Of a DNA stretch of 64,000 nucleotides, positions 34,209 through 41,031 are shown piece after piece. The position numbers were made by a program, and so were the translations under genes. Below the pieces are notes generated by a model. That model ran no database searches and was not told the DNA's origin. It saw only the letters and a list, made by a program, of their open reading frames with translations. Source of the DNA: CAZNOG01 sp964574635 (GTDB lineage Bacteria; Bacteroidota; Bacteroidia; Flavobacteriales_D; Cryomorphaceae); assembly GCA_964574635.1 (NCBI GenBank), contig CAZNOG010000003.1, forward strand, positions 1-64,000, given 5' to 3'. Within the stretch, counting starts at the first letter, position 1. Each line of letters starts with the position of its first letter.

Positions 34209-34818
34209 CGCCTTGTCTTCGTTGGGCTTCTTCCTTCTCTTTTTCCATGGCGTGGAGAAAGGCCTTTCGGCTCAAAGGTTCGTAGCGATCCCTTTCACCC
34301 AGCTCTATGGTGTCGGAACCGCCGGTAATCCGGTGGGAGTAGTGGGCCAGTCGGCCGGTGCGGACGCAGATGGCGTGCACCTTGGTGACGTACTCGGCGA
34401 TGGCGAGCAAGTTGGGCATGGGCCCGAAAGGCCGTCCTTGAAAATCCATGTCCAAGCCCGCCACGATTACGCGGATGCCCTGATTTGCAAGTTCGTTGCA
34501 CACTTCCGGCAAGCTGGAATCGAAAAACTGCGCCTCGTCGATTCCCACGACGTCCGCCCCGCCGGAAAGCAACAAAATATTTGCGGAAGACGACACCGGC
34601 GTGCCAGCAAGGATGTTGCGGTCGTGGCTCACCACGTCGCTGTCGTGGTAGCGCGTGTCGATTCGGGGTTTGAACACTTCGATGCTTTGCTTGGCGATGC
34701 GCGCTCTGTTGAGTCTACGCAACAACTCTTCGGTTTTGCCGGAAAACATGGAGCCGCAGATAACCTCTATCCATCCGTCACCCCTTCCTTTTTGCTTTGG
34801 TAAATCTTCGAGAAACAT
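34201..34818 (-). CDS. tdk: Thymidine kinase (type II)
   Basis: 205 residues. WIEVICGSMFSGKTEELLRR is the Walker A region of type II thymidine kinases, VVGIDEAQFF is Walker B, and VAGLDMDFQGRPFGPMPNLL is the family signature. YEPLSRKAF marks the end of the lasso segment. The zinc-ribbon cysteines of enzymes such as E. coli Tdk are largely missing: VHAICVRTGRLAHYSHR keeps one Cys and the second CxxC is absent, so structural zinc is probably not bound. It salvages thymidine to dTMP. It is first in a two-gene run with murF-alr. Confidence 0.95.
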   Translation of the reverse strand: MFLEDLPKQKGRGDGWIEVICGSMFSGKTEELLRRLNRARIAKQSIEVFKPRIDTRYHDSDVVSHDRNILAGTPVSSSANILLLSGGADVVGIDEAQFFDSSLPEVCNELANQGIRVIVAGLDMDFQGRPFGPMPNLLAIAEYVTKVHAICVRTGRLAHYSHRITGGSDTIELGERDRYEPLSRKAFLHAMEKEKEEAQRRQGDE

Positions 34819-34920
34819 AATGCCATTTACGCTGTCCTTGTTTCGGCAAGGCGATTTGTAAAGATGACAAAATTAATCACCCGGATTGAACGGCGCTTCG
34901 ACCTCGCTGTGAATGGGCGA

Positions 34921-35055
34921 GGGATTGCAGCGGCATCCCGGGCGGGAGGGGACCGTTGCGGGGGCGAGGATTTTTGGCGGCGACGCGAGAAGCCCGTCGA
35001 AAACCACGCCCCCGCCGGTCCGCCCCCGCGCGGATACAGCGGAAAGCCCGGCCCC
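34921..35055 (+). repeat. Dispersed hairpin element, copy 3
   Basis: GGGATTGCAGCGGCATCCCG at the left end; CGCGGATACAGCGGAAAGCC at the right. The arms pair over ~35 bp, including GCGGGGGCG with CGCCCCCGC and GGACCG with CGGTCC. It occupies most of the 406-bp divergent gap between tdk and the gene at 35225; no other feature is seen there. Confidence 0.7.
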
Positions 35056-35224
35056 CTCTGTATTCGAAGCAAGACCTTCCATTTGGAGGGTTACCTCCTG
35101 ATGGAGGCACCCGTCCGATTCGCGTAGGGGGCGCCCCCAAAAAATCCCCCGCGAGAAAATTCTTTGGTAATTTCGCGGAAAACCACGCGTTTTAATGTGT
35201 GAATCCGGTAAATCCCCGAGGTAA

Positions 35225-36004
35225 ATGACTATTTCAGAACTGACAACCCGACTGAATCAAATGGCGGCGCAACTGGATGCGGGGCGGCTCACGTACGATG
35301 AGCTGCTGACGATGAACCGGTTGTCCCTGGAACTTTACGAAAGTCTCGTGCTGCTCAAGCGACGGGAAGCGGAAGAAAAGAACCCGAAATACGTGCCTTC
35401 GCCGGAAAATGCCACCGCGGTCGAGGCATCCCGACCCGAGACCTCAAAGCAGGATATGCCTGAAAACGAGAATGATGATTTTGGGGGCGAATCGTCGGAA
35501 CCCGAGTCGGCAAAACCTGTTGCCCCGACGGAAGAAAAGGAACAGCCGGAAGAGGTGGATGTCTCGACAACCGCCATGAAGGCGCGTGAATCTGCGGGTA
35601 ATCAGGAACACGAGCAGGGTGGAAAAGAGTCGGTGAAACGCTACGACATGGAGGCCAAACAGATCACTTTGATCGACTCCATCGATGAAATACGTCGGGA
35701 GGAAAAATCCCTGAATGAGCGATTTGCCGACAACACCTCCACCTTGGGACAAAAGTTTCAACGCCAACCTATCCACGACTTGCGCGCGGCCATCGGCATC
35801 AACCTGAAATTTCGATTCATCGACGTGCTGTTCGACAGCAACCGAGAGGCTTTCGACCGGGCCATCGAAAATCTGAATACCTGCGCGTCCATAGACGAGG
35901 CGCGCACCTACATCCGCGAATCGCTGGAAAAGCGCTTCAACTGGGAGGAAAACCGACCGGCGGCCGAGGAACTTTTGGACCTCGTTGAAAGACGATACAT
36001 GTGA
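35225..36004 (+). CDS. Conserved hypothetical protein with acidic linker
   Basis: 259 residues. Residues 1-60 are helical (MTISELTTRLNQMAAQLDAG, LTYDELLTMNRLSLELYESL). Residues ~60-145 are a low-complexity Glu/Pro/Ser linker. The conserved part is C-terminal: LNERFADNTSTLGQKFQRQP, IHDLRAAIGINLKFRFIDVL, FDSNREAFDRAIENLN and LLDLVERRYM. From memory this C-terminal block is widespread in Bacteroidota as an unnamed family. No signal peptide is present. The final ATGTGA places its stop overlapping the GTG start of the peptidase gene, so the two are translationally coupled. Confidence 0.75.
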   Translation: MTISELTTRLNQMAAQLDAGRLTYDELLTMNRLSLELYESLVLLKRREAEEKNPKYVPSPENATAVEASRPETSKQDMPENENDDFGGESSEPESAKPVAPTEEKEQPEEVDVSTTAMKARESAGNQEHEQGGKESVKRYDMEAKQITLIDSIDEIRREEKSLNERFADNTSTLGQKFQRQPIHDLRAAIGINLKFRFIDVLFDSNREAFDRAIENLNTCASIDEARTYIRESLEKRFNWEENRPAAEELLDLVERRYM

Positions 36005-37242
36005 GGCCGCGCGGATTTCTGTGTTTCATCGCCGTGATATGGGCCACCTTGGCCGGGGCGCAGGACGTCGCCTTCGTAAAGGCCGAAGTGGAGGTACTCG
36101 CACATCCCGACATGGCGGGCCGCGGATACGTGCTTTCGGGATCCCAAAAAGCGGCCCGATATCTCGGTGAGCGCTTCGACGACTTGGGCTTGGACTCTGT
36201 GGACAAAGGCAGGTTTCAAAATTTCGGCGTGGAGGTCAACACCTTTCCCGAGAGAACGATTTTGGTGTTCGACGGCGACACTCTGACGGCCGGCGTGCAG
36301 TATTTGGTGGACCCCCGCTCGGGGTCGTCACGGGGCGCGTTTGGTGTGGCTTTTCTCGACAGCGCGGATTTCGCGGGACGAACGCCATCCAAACCCGCGT
36401 CGGCCGATATGGCCGTGATCGATACGAGGGGCATCGGGGGAGAGTCCTTGGACGCCTTGTACGCCTACGTGCAAGACGCGTTGAATTCCGCGCCCGTGGT
36501 GCTGCTGAAAGCCGACAAACTCACGTGGTCGGTGGGGAGAAATCAATTTCCCAACGTTTTGCTCGAGGTCGACGGAAACTCCGTGGATTGGATCGTTCCG
36601 CAAAGAATCGACGTGGCCGTGGACGGGGAAATGAAGACCGTGGAAGTGAGCAACGTCATCGGAAAAATAAAAGGTTCGAGATCGGACAGTGCGGTATTCA
36701 TTACAGCGCATTACGATCATCTCGGCATGATGGGTGAAGCGCTGTTTGCCGGCGCAAGCGACAACGCCACCGGTACGGCCGTGATGCTCGATCTCGCCGC
36801 GCACTACTCCCAACACCCGCCCGTGTTCGACACGTGGTTCATCGCCTTCGCAGCCGAGGAGGCCGGCCTGCTGGGGAGCATCCATTTCGTAAAAAACCCT
36901 CCCACAGATCTCGAACGAGTGAAGATGGTGGTCAACCTCGATTTGATGGGATCTGCCGAAAAAGGCATCGCCGTGGTCAACGGAAAAAACCAACCCAAGG
37001 CCGTGGAAATTTTACGGGCGGCCAATCGAGCAGCCGACAAACAACTGAACATCAAAGTAAGGGACAACGCCGCCAACAGCGATCACTTTCCCTTCACCTA
37101 CGTCGGGGTTCCCGCCGTTTTTATCTACACCGAGGGAAACATCACCGCGTACCACGACGTGAACGACACCCCCGAAGTGGTGGACTGGGCCAATTATCCC
37201 TACGTTTTCCGACTGATCACGGCCCTGATCGAGGGGTTGTGA
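36001..37242 (+). CDS. M28 family zinc aminopeptidase-like protein, secreted
   Basis: 413 residues starting at a GTG that overlaps the previous stop as GTGA. The signal peptide is FLCFIAVIWATLAGAQ. A PA-like insert sits in the middle (~residues 100-210). The M28 metal site is visible: AHYDHLGMMGEALFAGASDN supplies His and bridging Asp, AFAAEEAGLLGS the catalytic and metal Glu, LDLMGSAEKG the next Asp, and NSDHFPFTYVGVPAVF the last His. It is probably a periplasmic or surface peptidase; the peptide substrate is unknown. Confidence 0.92.
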   Translation: MRPRGFLCFIAVIWATLAGAQDVAFVKAEVEVLAHPDMAGRGYVLSGSQKAARYLGERFDDLGLDSVDKGRFQNFGVEVNTFPERTILVFDGDTLTAGVQYLVDPRSGSSRGAFGVAFLDSADFAGRTPSKPASADMAVIDTRGIGGESLDALYAYVQDALNSAPVVLLKADKLTWSVGRNQFPNVLLEVDGNSVDWIVPQRIDVAVDGEMKTVEVSNVIGKIKGSRSDSAVFITAHYDHLGMMGEALFAGASDNATGTAVMLDLAAHYSQHPPVFDTWFIAFAAEEAGLLGSIHFVKNPPTDLERVKMVVNLDLMGSAEKGIAVVNGKNQPKAVEILRAANRAADKQLNIKVRDNAANSDHFPFTYVGVPAVFIYTEGNITAYHDVNDTPEVVDWANYPYVFRLITALIEGL

Positions 37243-37360
37243 TTGATGAACCGTGCACCGGTTGAAAACTCGCTTGCAAGCTTTCTTCGGGCCAACGACT
37301 CCCGCACTTTTCCGTAGTTTCGCGGATGGCGAACCGCACCACAGCCCGCCCTGATCCGAA

Positions 37361-38038
37361 ATGAGCAAATTGTACCTCATCCCCACGCCCATTGGAAACT
37401 TGGGAGATATGACCTCCCGGGCGGTGGAGGTGTTGAAATCGGTTGATGGACTTCTGACCGAAGACACACGAACCACCGGAAAATTGCTCCGCCATTTCGG
37501 CATCGATCAAAAGCCCTTTCCGTTTCACGCCCACAACGAGCACCGCGTTTTGCAGCGCGTGATCGACCAACTCAAATCGGGTCGCTCCTTGGCCTTGGTC
37601 TCCGACGCGGGCACCCCCGCCGTTTCCGACCCGGGATTCCTGCTGGTTCGCGCCTGCATCGAAGAGGGCATCGAAGTGGAAACATTGCCCGGCCCCACGG
37701 CATTCGTGCCCGCACTGGTAAATTCGGGATTGCCTGCCGACCGCTTCGTGTTCGAAGGATTTCTGCCGGTGAAAAAAGGCCGCACCAAGCGTCTCGAGGA
37801 ACTGAAAAACGAAAGCCGCACCATGATTTTCTACGAATCGCCCCACAGGATTCTCCGCACGCTGAACGACTTGAAGGAAGCATTCGGATCCGACAGGGCG
37901 GCTTCGTTGAGCCGTGAATTGACGAAGATCCACGAAGAAACGCGGCGGGGAAACCTGTCTGAATTGCTCGAGCACTACACCGCCCACCCCCCAAAAGGCG
38001 AAATCGTTTTGGTGGTGGGGGGAAAACCCAAAAAATGA
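37361..38038 (+). CDS. rsmI: 16S rRNA (cytidine(1402)-2'-O)-methyltransferase
   Basis: 225 residues. LYLIPTPIGNLGDMTSRAVE is the RsmI start motif, LLTEDTRTTGKLLRHFGI and HNEHRVLQRVIDQLKSGRSL follow, and ALVSDAGTPAVSDPGFLLVR is the SAM-binding tetrapyrrole-methylase-fold signature. LPGPTAFVPALVNSGLPADR and SRELTKIHEETRRG complete it. It lacks the extra C-terminal domain found in some homologues, as usual for this phylum. The next gene starts within its stop (ATGA). Confidence 0.96.
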   Translation: MSKLYLIPTPIGNLGDMTSRAVEVLKSVDGLLTEDTRTTGKLLRHFGIDQKPFPFHAHNEHRVLQRVIDQLKSGRSLALVSDAGTPAVSDPGFLLVRACIEEGIEVETLPGPTAFVPALVNSGLPADRFVFEGFLPVKKGRTKRLEELKNESRTMIFYESPHRILRTLNDLKEAFGSDRAASLSRELTKIHEETRRGNLSELLEHYTAHPPKGEIVLVVGGKPKK

Positions 38039-39057
38039 AGCGCGTCGTTCTCAAAAAATTCGGCCCCCCCGAAGAGGCTTTCGAAATAAGCGAGGCACCC
38101 GACCCGATTCCCGGCAACCACCAGGTGTTGATCGACGTGGAAGCCTTCGGTTTGAACTTTGCCGACGTGTTGGCCCGAAAAGGGATGTACCCCGAAACCC
38201 CGCCCTTGCCCTTTACCCCGGGATACGAAGTGGTGGGGCGCATCGTGGGCGTAGGTGCGGAAGTGAACTCGGAGATGATCGGCCGACGCGTTGTGGCGCT
38301 CACGCGTTTCGGGGGGTACGCCTCGAAAGCCGTCACCGATTACCGCGCCTTGTCGCCCATTCCCGACGATTACCCGGCGGAAAAGGCCCTCGCCTTGGGC
38401 ACCCCGGGAGCGACGGCGTGGATATGTTTCAACAACCGCGCGAACCTCCGAGCCGGCGACCGGGTATTGATTCACGCCGGAGCCGGAGGCGTGGGCAACA
38501 CGCTCTGCCAATTGGCATTGGACCGCGGATGCACGGTCTTCGCCACGGCCGGCTCCGAGTTCAAGCTCGATTTCCTGCGAGAGCTCGGTGTGCACCACCC
38601 CATCAACTACCGCAAAACCGATTACTTCGAAGCGGTGAAAAAGATTTCGAGTGCGACCCCTTTGGACGCCACCTTCAATTCACTTGCGGGAAAATCGTTC
38701 AAGAAAGACTTGCGCCTACTCGGTGCGGGCGGAGTGCTGGTGCTGTACGGAGCGGCGGCGCGCATGGGAAAGAGGAACGGCAAGTGGTCGGCGGTCCGCT
38801 TCCTCTTCCAAACGAAATTTTTCACCCCGTTGATGCTCATCATGGGGTCCAAAACCGTGGCCGGGGTCAACGTGCTCAAACTCGGCGATCGCAAGCCCCA
38901 AGAAGTGGCCGACGCCTTAAACGAAGCCGTAAAAATGGCCGAAGAAGGGCGCATCCAACCCCGCGTGGGTGGGCGGTACTCCGTCGATCGACTCGCGGAG
39001 GCCCACACGAAGTTGGAAGAGCGCGCTACGACCGGAAAAGTGTCGGTTTTTTGGTAG
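38035..39057 (+). CDS. Zinc-type alcohol dehydrogenase-like / quinone oxidoreductase (MDR family)
   Basis: 340 residues. The GroES-like domain has EAFGLNFADVLARKGMYPET and PFTPGYEVVGRIVGVGAEVN. The Rossmann domain has RVLIHAGAGGVGNTLCQLAL and VFATAGSEFKLDFLRELGVH, then PINYRKTDYFEAVKK. The structural and catalytic zinc cysteines of true alcohol dehydrogenases are absent, which favours the NADPH:quinone oxidoreductase (zeta-crystallin) branch. The start overlaps the rsmI stop as ATGA. Convergent with the epimerase gene, one base apart. Substrate unknown. Confidence 0.9.
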   Translation: MKRVVLKKFGPPEEAFEISEAPDPIPGNHQVLIDVEAFGLNFADVLARKGMYPETPPLPFTPGYEVVGRIVGVGAEVNSEMIGRRVVALTRFGGYASKAVTDYRALSPIPDDYPAEKALALGTPGATAWICFNNRANLRAGDRVLIHAGAGGVGNTLCQLALDRGCTVFATAGSEFKLDFLRELGVHHPINYRKTDYFEAVKKISSATPLDATFNSLAGKSFKKDLRLLGAGGVLVLYGAAARMGKRNGKWSAVRFLFQTKFFTPLMLIMGSKTVAGVNVLKLGDRKPQEVADALNEAVKMAEEGRIQPRVGGRYSVDRLAEAHTKLEERATTGKVSVFW

Positions 39058-39058
39058 A

Positions 39059-39970
39059 TCAGGCGAGCCTGTTCAGAAAATCCTCCAGTTCGGCTTGAAT
39101 GTCCGTTTGTTTCGGACCGATAAGCGCCTGCACGTTGGCGTCGCGCTTCACCCTGATCTGCCGCAAATTGGCTTGTTGATCCACGTAGATCATTTCCAAT
39201 GACGGGGTGACTTCTTTCAGTGCATACGCGATGTCGTTGACCGTAAAATTGTCGTCGACCAAATTGTACAGCGGCAACACGTGCTCGTCCAACAGCATCC
39301 GCTCCAAAAAATCCACCACGCGCTGCACTTCCACGAAGGCGCGGTACTGGTCGCCGGTTCCGATGATGTTCACGCGTCCGATATGCCTGGTTTGCAAGAC
39401 GAATTTATTGATCACGGCGTCGAATCGCATGCTTTTGGAATAGCCGTACACGTTGGCGCAGCGCACGATTGCCGTTTCCTTCTTTCGGCTGAGGCGCTCC
39501 ACGTGGCGTTCGCCCTTCAGTTTGGAAATGCCGTAAAACGTCCGGGGGTTGGGTTTGGTGTCCAAGTCGGCGTCTCCCTCGCCCGCGCCGTACACTCCGG
39601 CGCTGCTCATGTAGATCAATCGGCGCGAATCACTCTCCTCGAAGGCGTGGCAAAGCTCGGCGGTACCCCAATTGTTCACCTGATCGAAAAGATGGGGACT
39701 CTGGTCGGCGAAAGGCGTGGTCACCACCGCGGCCATGTGAACCACGCAATCGGCGTTTCGGATGGCCTTGCCGAGAGAATACGTGTCCAGCAAATCGGCA
39801 TCCATAAACGACACCTTGTCGTTGAGCTTCTCAGGTCCAAGAAAAAAATTGTGGTTCTTCCGCGCCAAGTTGTCGTACACCGTCACGGATTCCACTTCCG
39901 GGTTATCCATTATGCGCAGGCAGAGCTCGGTGCCGATGTACCCCGCTCCTCCGGTGATCAAAATTTTCAT
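39059..39970 (-). CDS. NAD-dependent epimerase/dehydratase (extended SDR)
   Basis: 303 residues. MKILITGGAGYIGTELCLRI gives the GxxGxxG NAD motif; DADLLDTYSLGKAIRNADCV and VVHMAAVVTTP follow. The catalytic triad is visible as the Ser in YMSSAGVYG and YGISKLKG (YxxxK). The fold and length match nucleotide-sugar epimerases or dehydratases, but the substrate cannot be set. It lies 4 bp downstream of the cysH-like gene on the same strand, so the two probably share a transcript. Confidence 0.92.
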   Translation of the reverse strand: MKILITGGAGYIGTELCLRIMDNPEVESVTVYDNLARKNHNFFLGPEKLNDKVSFMDADLLDTYSLGKAIRNADCVVHMAAVVTTPFADQSPHLFDQVNNWGTAELCHAFEESDSRRLIYMSSAGVYGAGEGDADLDTKPNPRTFYGISKLKGERHVERLSRKKETAIVRCANVYGYSKSMRFDAVINKFVLQTRHIGRVNIIGTGDQYRAFVEVQRVVDFLERMLLDEHVLPLYNLVDDNFTVNDIAYALKEVTPSLEMIYVDQQANLRQIRVKRDANVQALIGPKQTDIQAELEDFLNRLA

Positions 39971-39974
39971 GCTT

Positions 39975-40637
39975 CTATTTTTTCACCAACTCGGTATGGA
40001 GGCCGCATTCGGTTTTGTTCATGCCGAACCACCGCGCTTGTCGCGGATCTCCCGGCACCACTTTGCGCGTGCAAGGCTCACATCCAATGCTCATGTATCC
40101 CGCGTCGTCCAATGGGTGCGAGGGCAACCCGTGCTTGGAAATGTACGCGTACACTTCCCTCCCCGTCCACTCCAGCATGGGGTGGTAGCGCATTGCCCCA
40201 AATCCCGCTTCAGCGTAGGTCTTCAAGGTTTTTCGGTTGGCATTTTGGTCCGCGCGCACCCCGTTTACCCACACGTCGTACTCTCGCAGCAACTTTTGGG
40301 TCGGTTCCACTTTATTGATGTGGCAACACCTGTCCGGATCCGAGGCGAACAGCATGTTTCCATTCGCGTCTTTCTGCTGGCTCATAGGCACTTCCGACTT
40401 GATCGTGCGGATGTCGAGCCCGTACCGTTCGGCCAGTTCATCCCTGAATTTCAAGGTCTCGGGAAAGAGATATCCCGTGTTCAGACAATAAATCGGAATG
40501 TCCAAACCGCTCCGCGACACGAGGTGCAGCAGGGGGATGGAGTGCGTTTGAAACGAAGAAGTCACAAACATCGACTTCCCTTCGTCCCTCATTCTCCGCA
40601 AGTTGGCAATGATTTCCGAAACTCGGGCTTCTTCCAT
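39975..40637 (-). CDS. cysH: Phosphoadenylyl/adenylyl-sulfate reductase (CysH family)
   Basis: 220 residues from the ATG giving MEEARVSEII, which lies 8 bp after a -7 box; the open frame upstream is intergenic. FVTSSFQTHSIPLLHLVSRS, IPIYCLNTGYLFPETLKFRD and WVNGVRADQNANR follow the PAPS/APS reductase fold. DPDRCCHINKV and GCEPCTRKV supply the four cysteines for a [4Fe-4S] cluster, which marks the adenylyl-sulfate-using type, and ECGLHTE is the catalytic C-terminal motif. It reduces activated sulfate to sulfite for cysteine synthesis. Other sulfate-assimilation genes are not in the window. Confidence 0.94.
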   Translation of the reverse strand: MEEARVSEIIANLRRMRDEGKSMFVTSSFQTHSIPLLHLVSRSGLDIPIYCLNTGYLFPETLKFRDELAERYGLDIRTIKSEVPMSQQKDANGNMLFASDPDRCCHINKVEPTQKLLREYDVWVNGVRADQNANRKTLKTYAEAGFGAMRYHPMLEWTGREVYAYISKHGLPSHPLDDAGYMSIGCEPCTRKVVPGDPRQARWFGMNKTECGLHTELVKK

Positions 40638-40645
40638 ATCGGACA

Positions 40646-40653
40646 CAAAAGTA
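40646..40653 (-). promoter_or_regulatory. -7 box TACTTTTG for cysH
   Basis: Minus-strand TACTTTTG ends 8 bp before the cysH ATG, implying a leader of about 5 nt. Confidence 0.5.
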
Positions 40654-40811
40654 TGAAATCGGCGGTAACCGCAACCTCCCGTACCGCAAAGGGCGAGCAG
40701 CGGTGATTCTCCGGAAATAGTGATGTCGAGGGTGCGTCCCCGACCGATACACGATCCCGAATCCACTCGCGGTTTCACAAATACCAAAGGCATGAAATTA
40801 ATCGTCGGGGT

Positions 40812-40943
40812 CGGCCTACAGGCTGTATCTCCCCCTTCGGGCGGGGCGTTTGTACGGGGGAGGGACGAGCTTCTTCATCGCTGTCCCGCCCCCACAAAAC
40901 GCAACCCGCCCAACGGAAGGAGGATGCCGCCTTCCGTCCTCGC
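40812..40943 (-). repeat. Dispersed hairpin element, copy 4
   Basis: On the minus strand it begins GGACGGAAGGCGGCATCC and ends GATACAGCCTGTAGGCCGAC, nearly identical at both ends to copy 5 at 58987. The internal arms (CTTCGGGCGGGGCGTTT with its partner near 40895-40920) pair with each other but are unrelated to the arms of other copies. It fills most of the 394-bp gap between the FAS1 gene stop and cysH. Confidence 0.7.
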
Positions 40944-41031
40944 ACTGATTTGGCTTGGAATTACATCCGGGCAAAATGCGCCTGCCGGGCTAATCCGCCA
41001 AAAATCCACTTTCCACGGTTCGCGATGTCAC

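Noticed and set aside
34201..34818. Loss of zinc cysteines in thymidine kinase as a defect
   Set aside because: The catalytic motifs are intact, and from memory several Bacteroidota Tdk proteins share this loss.
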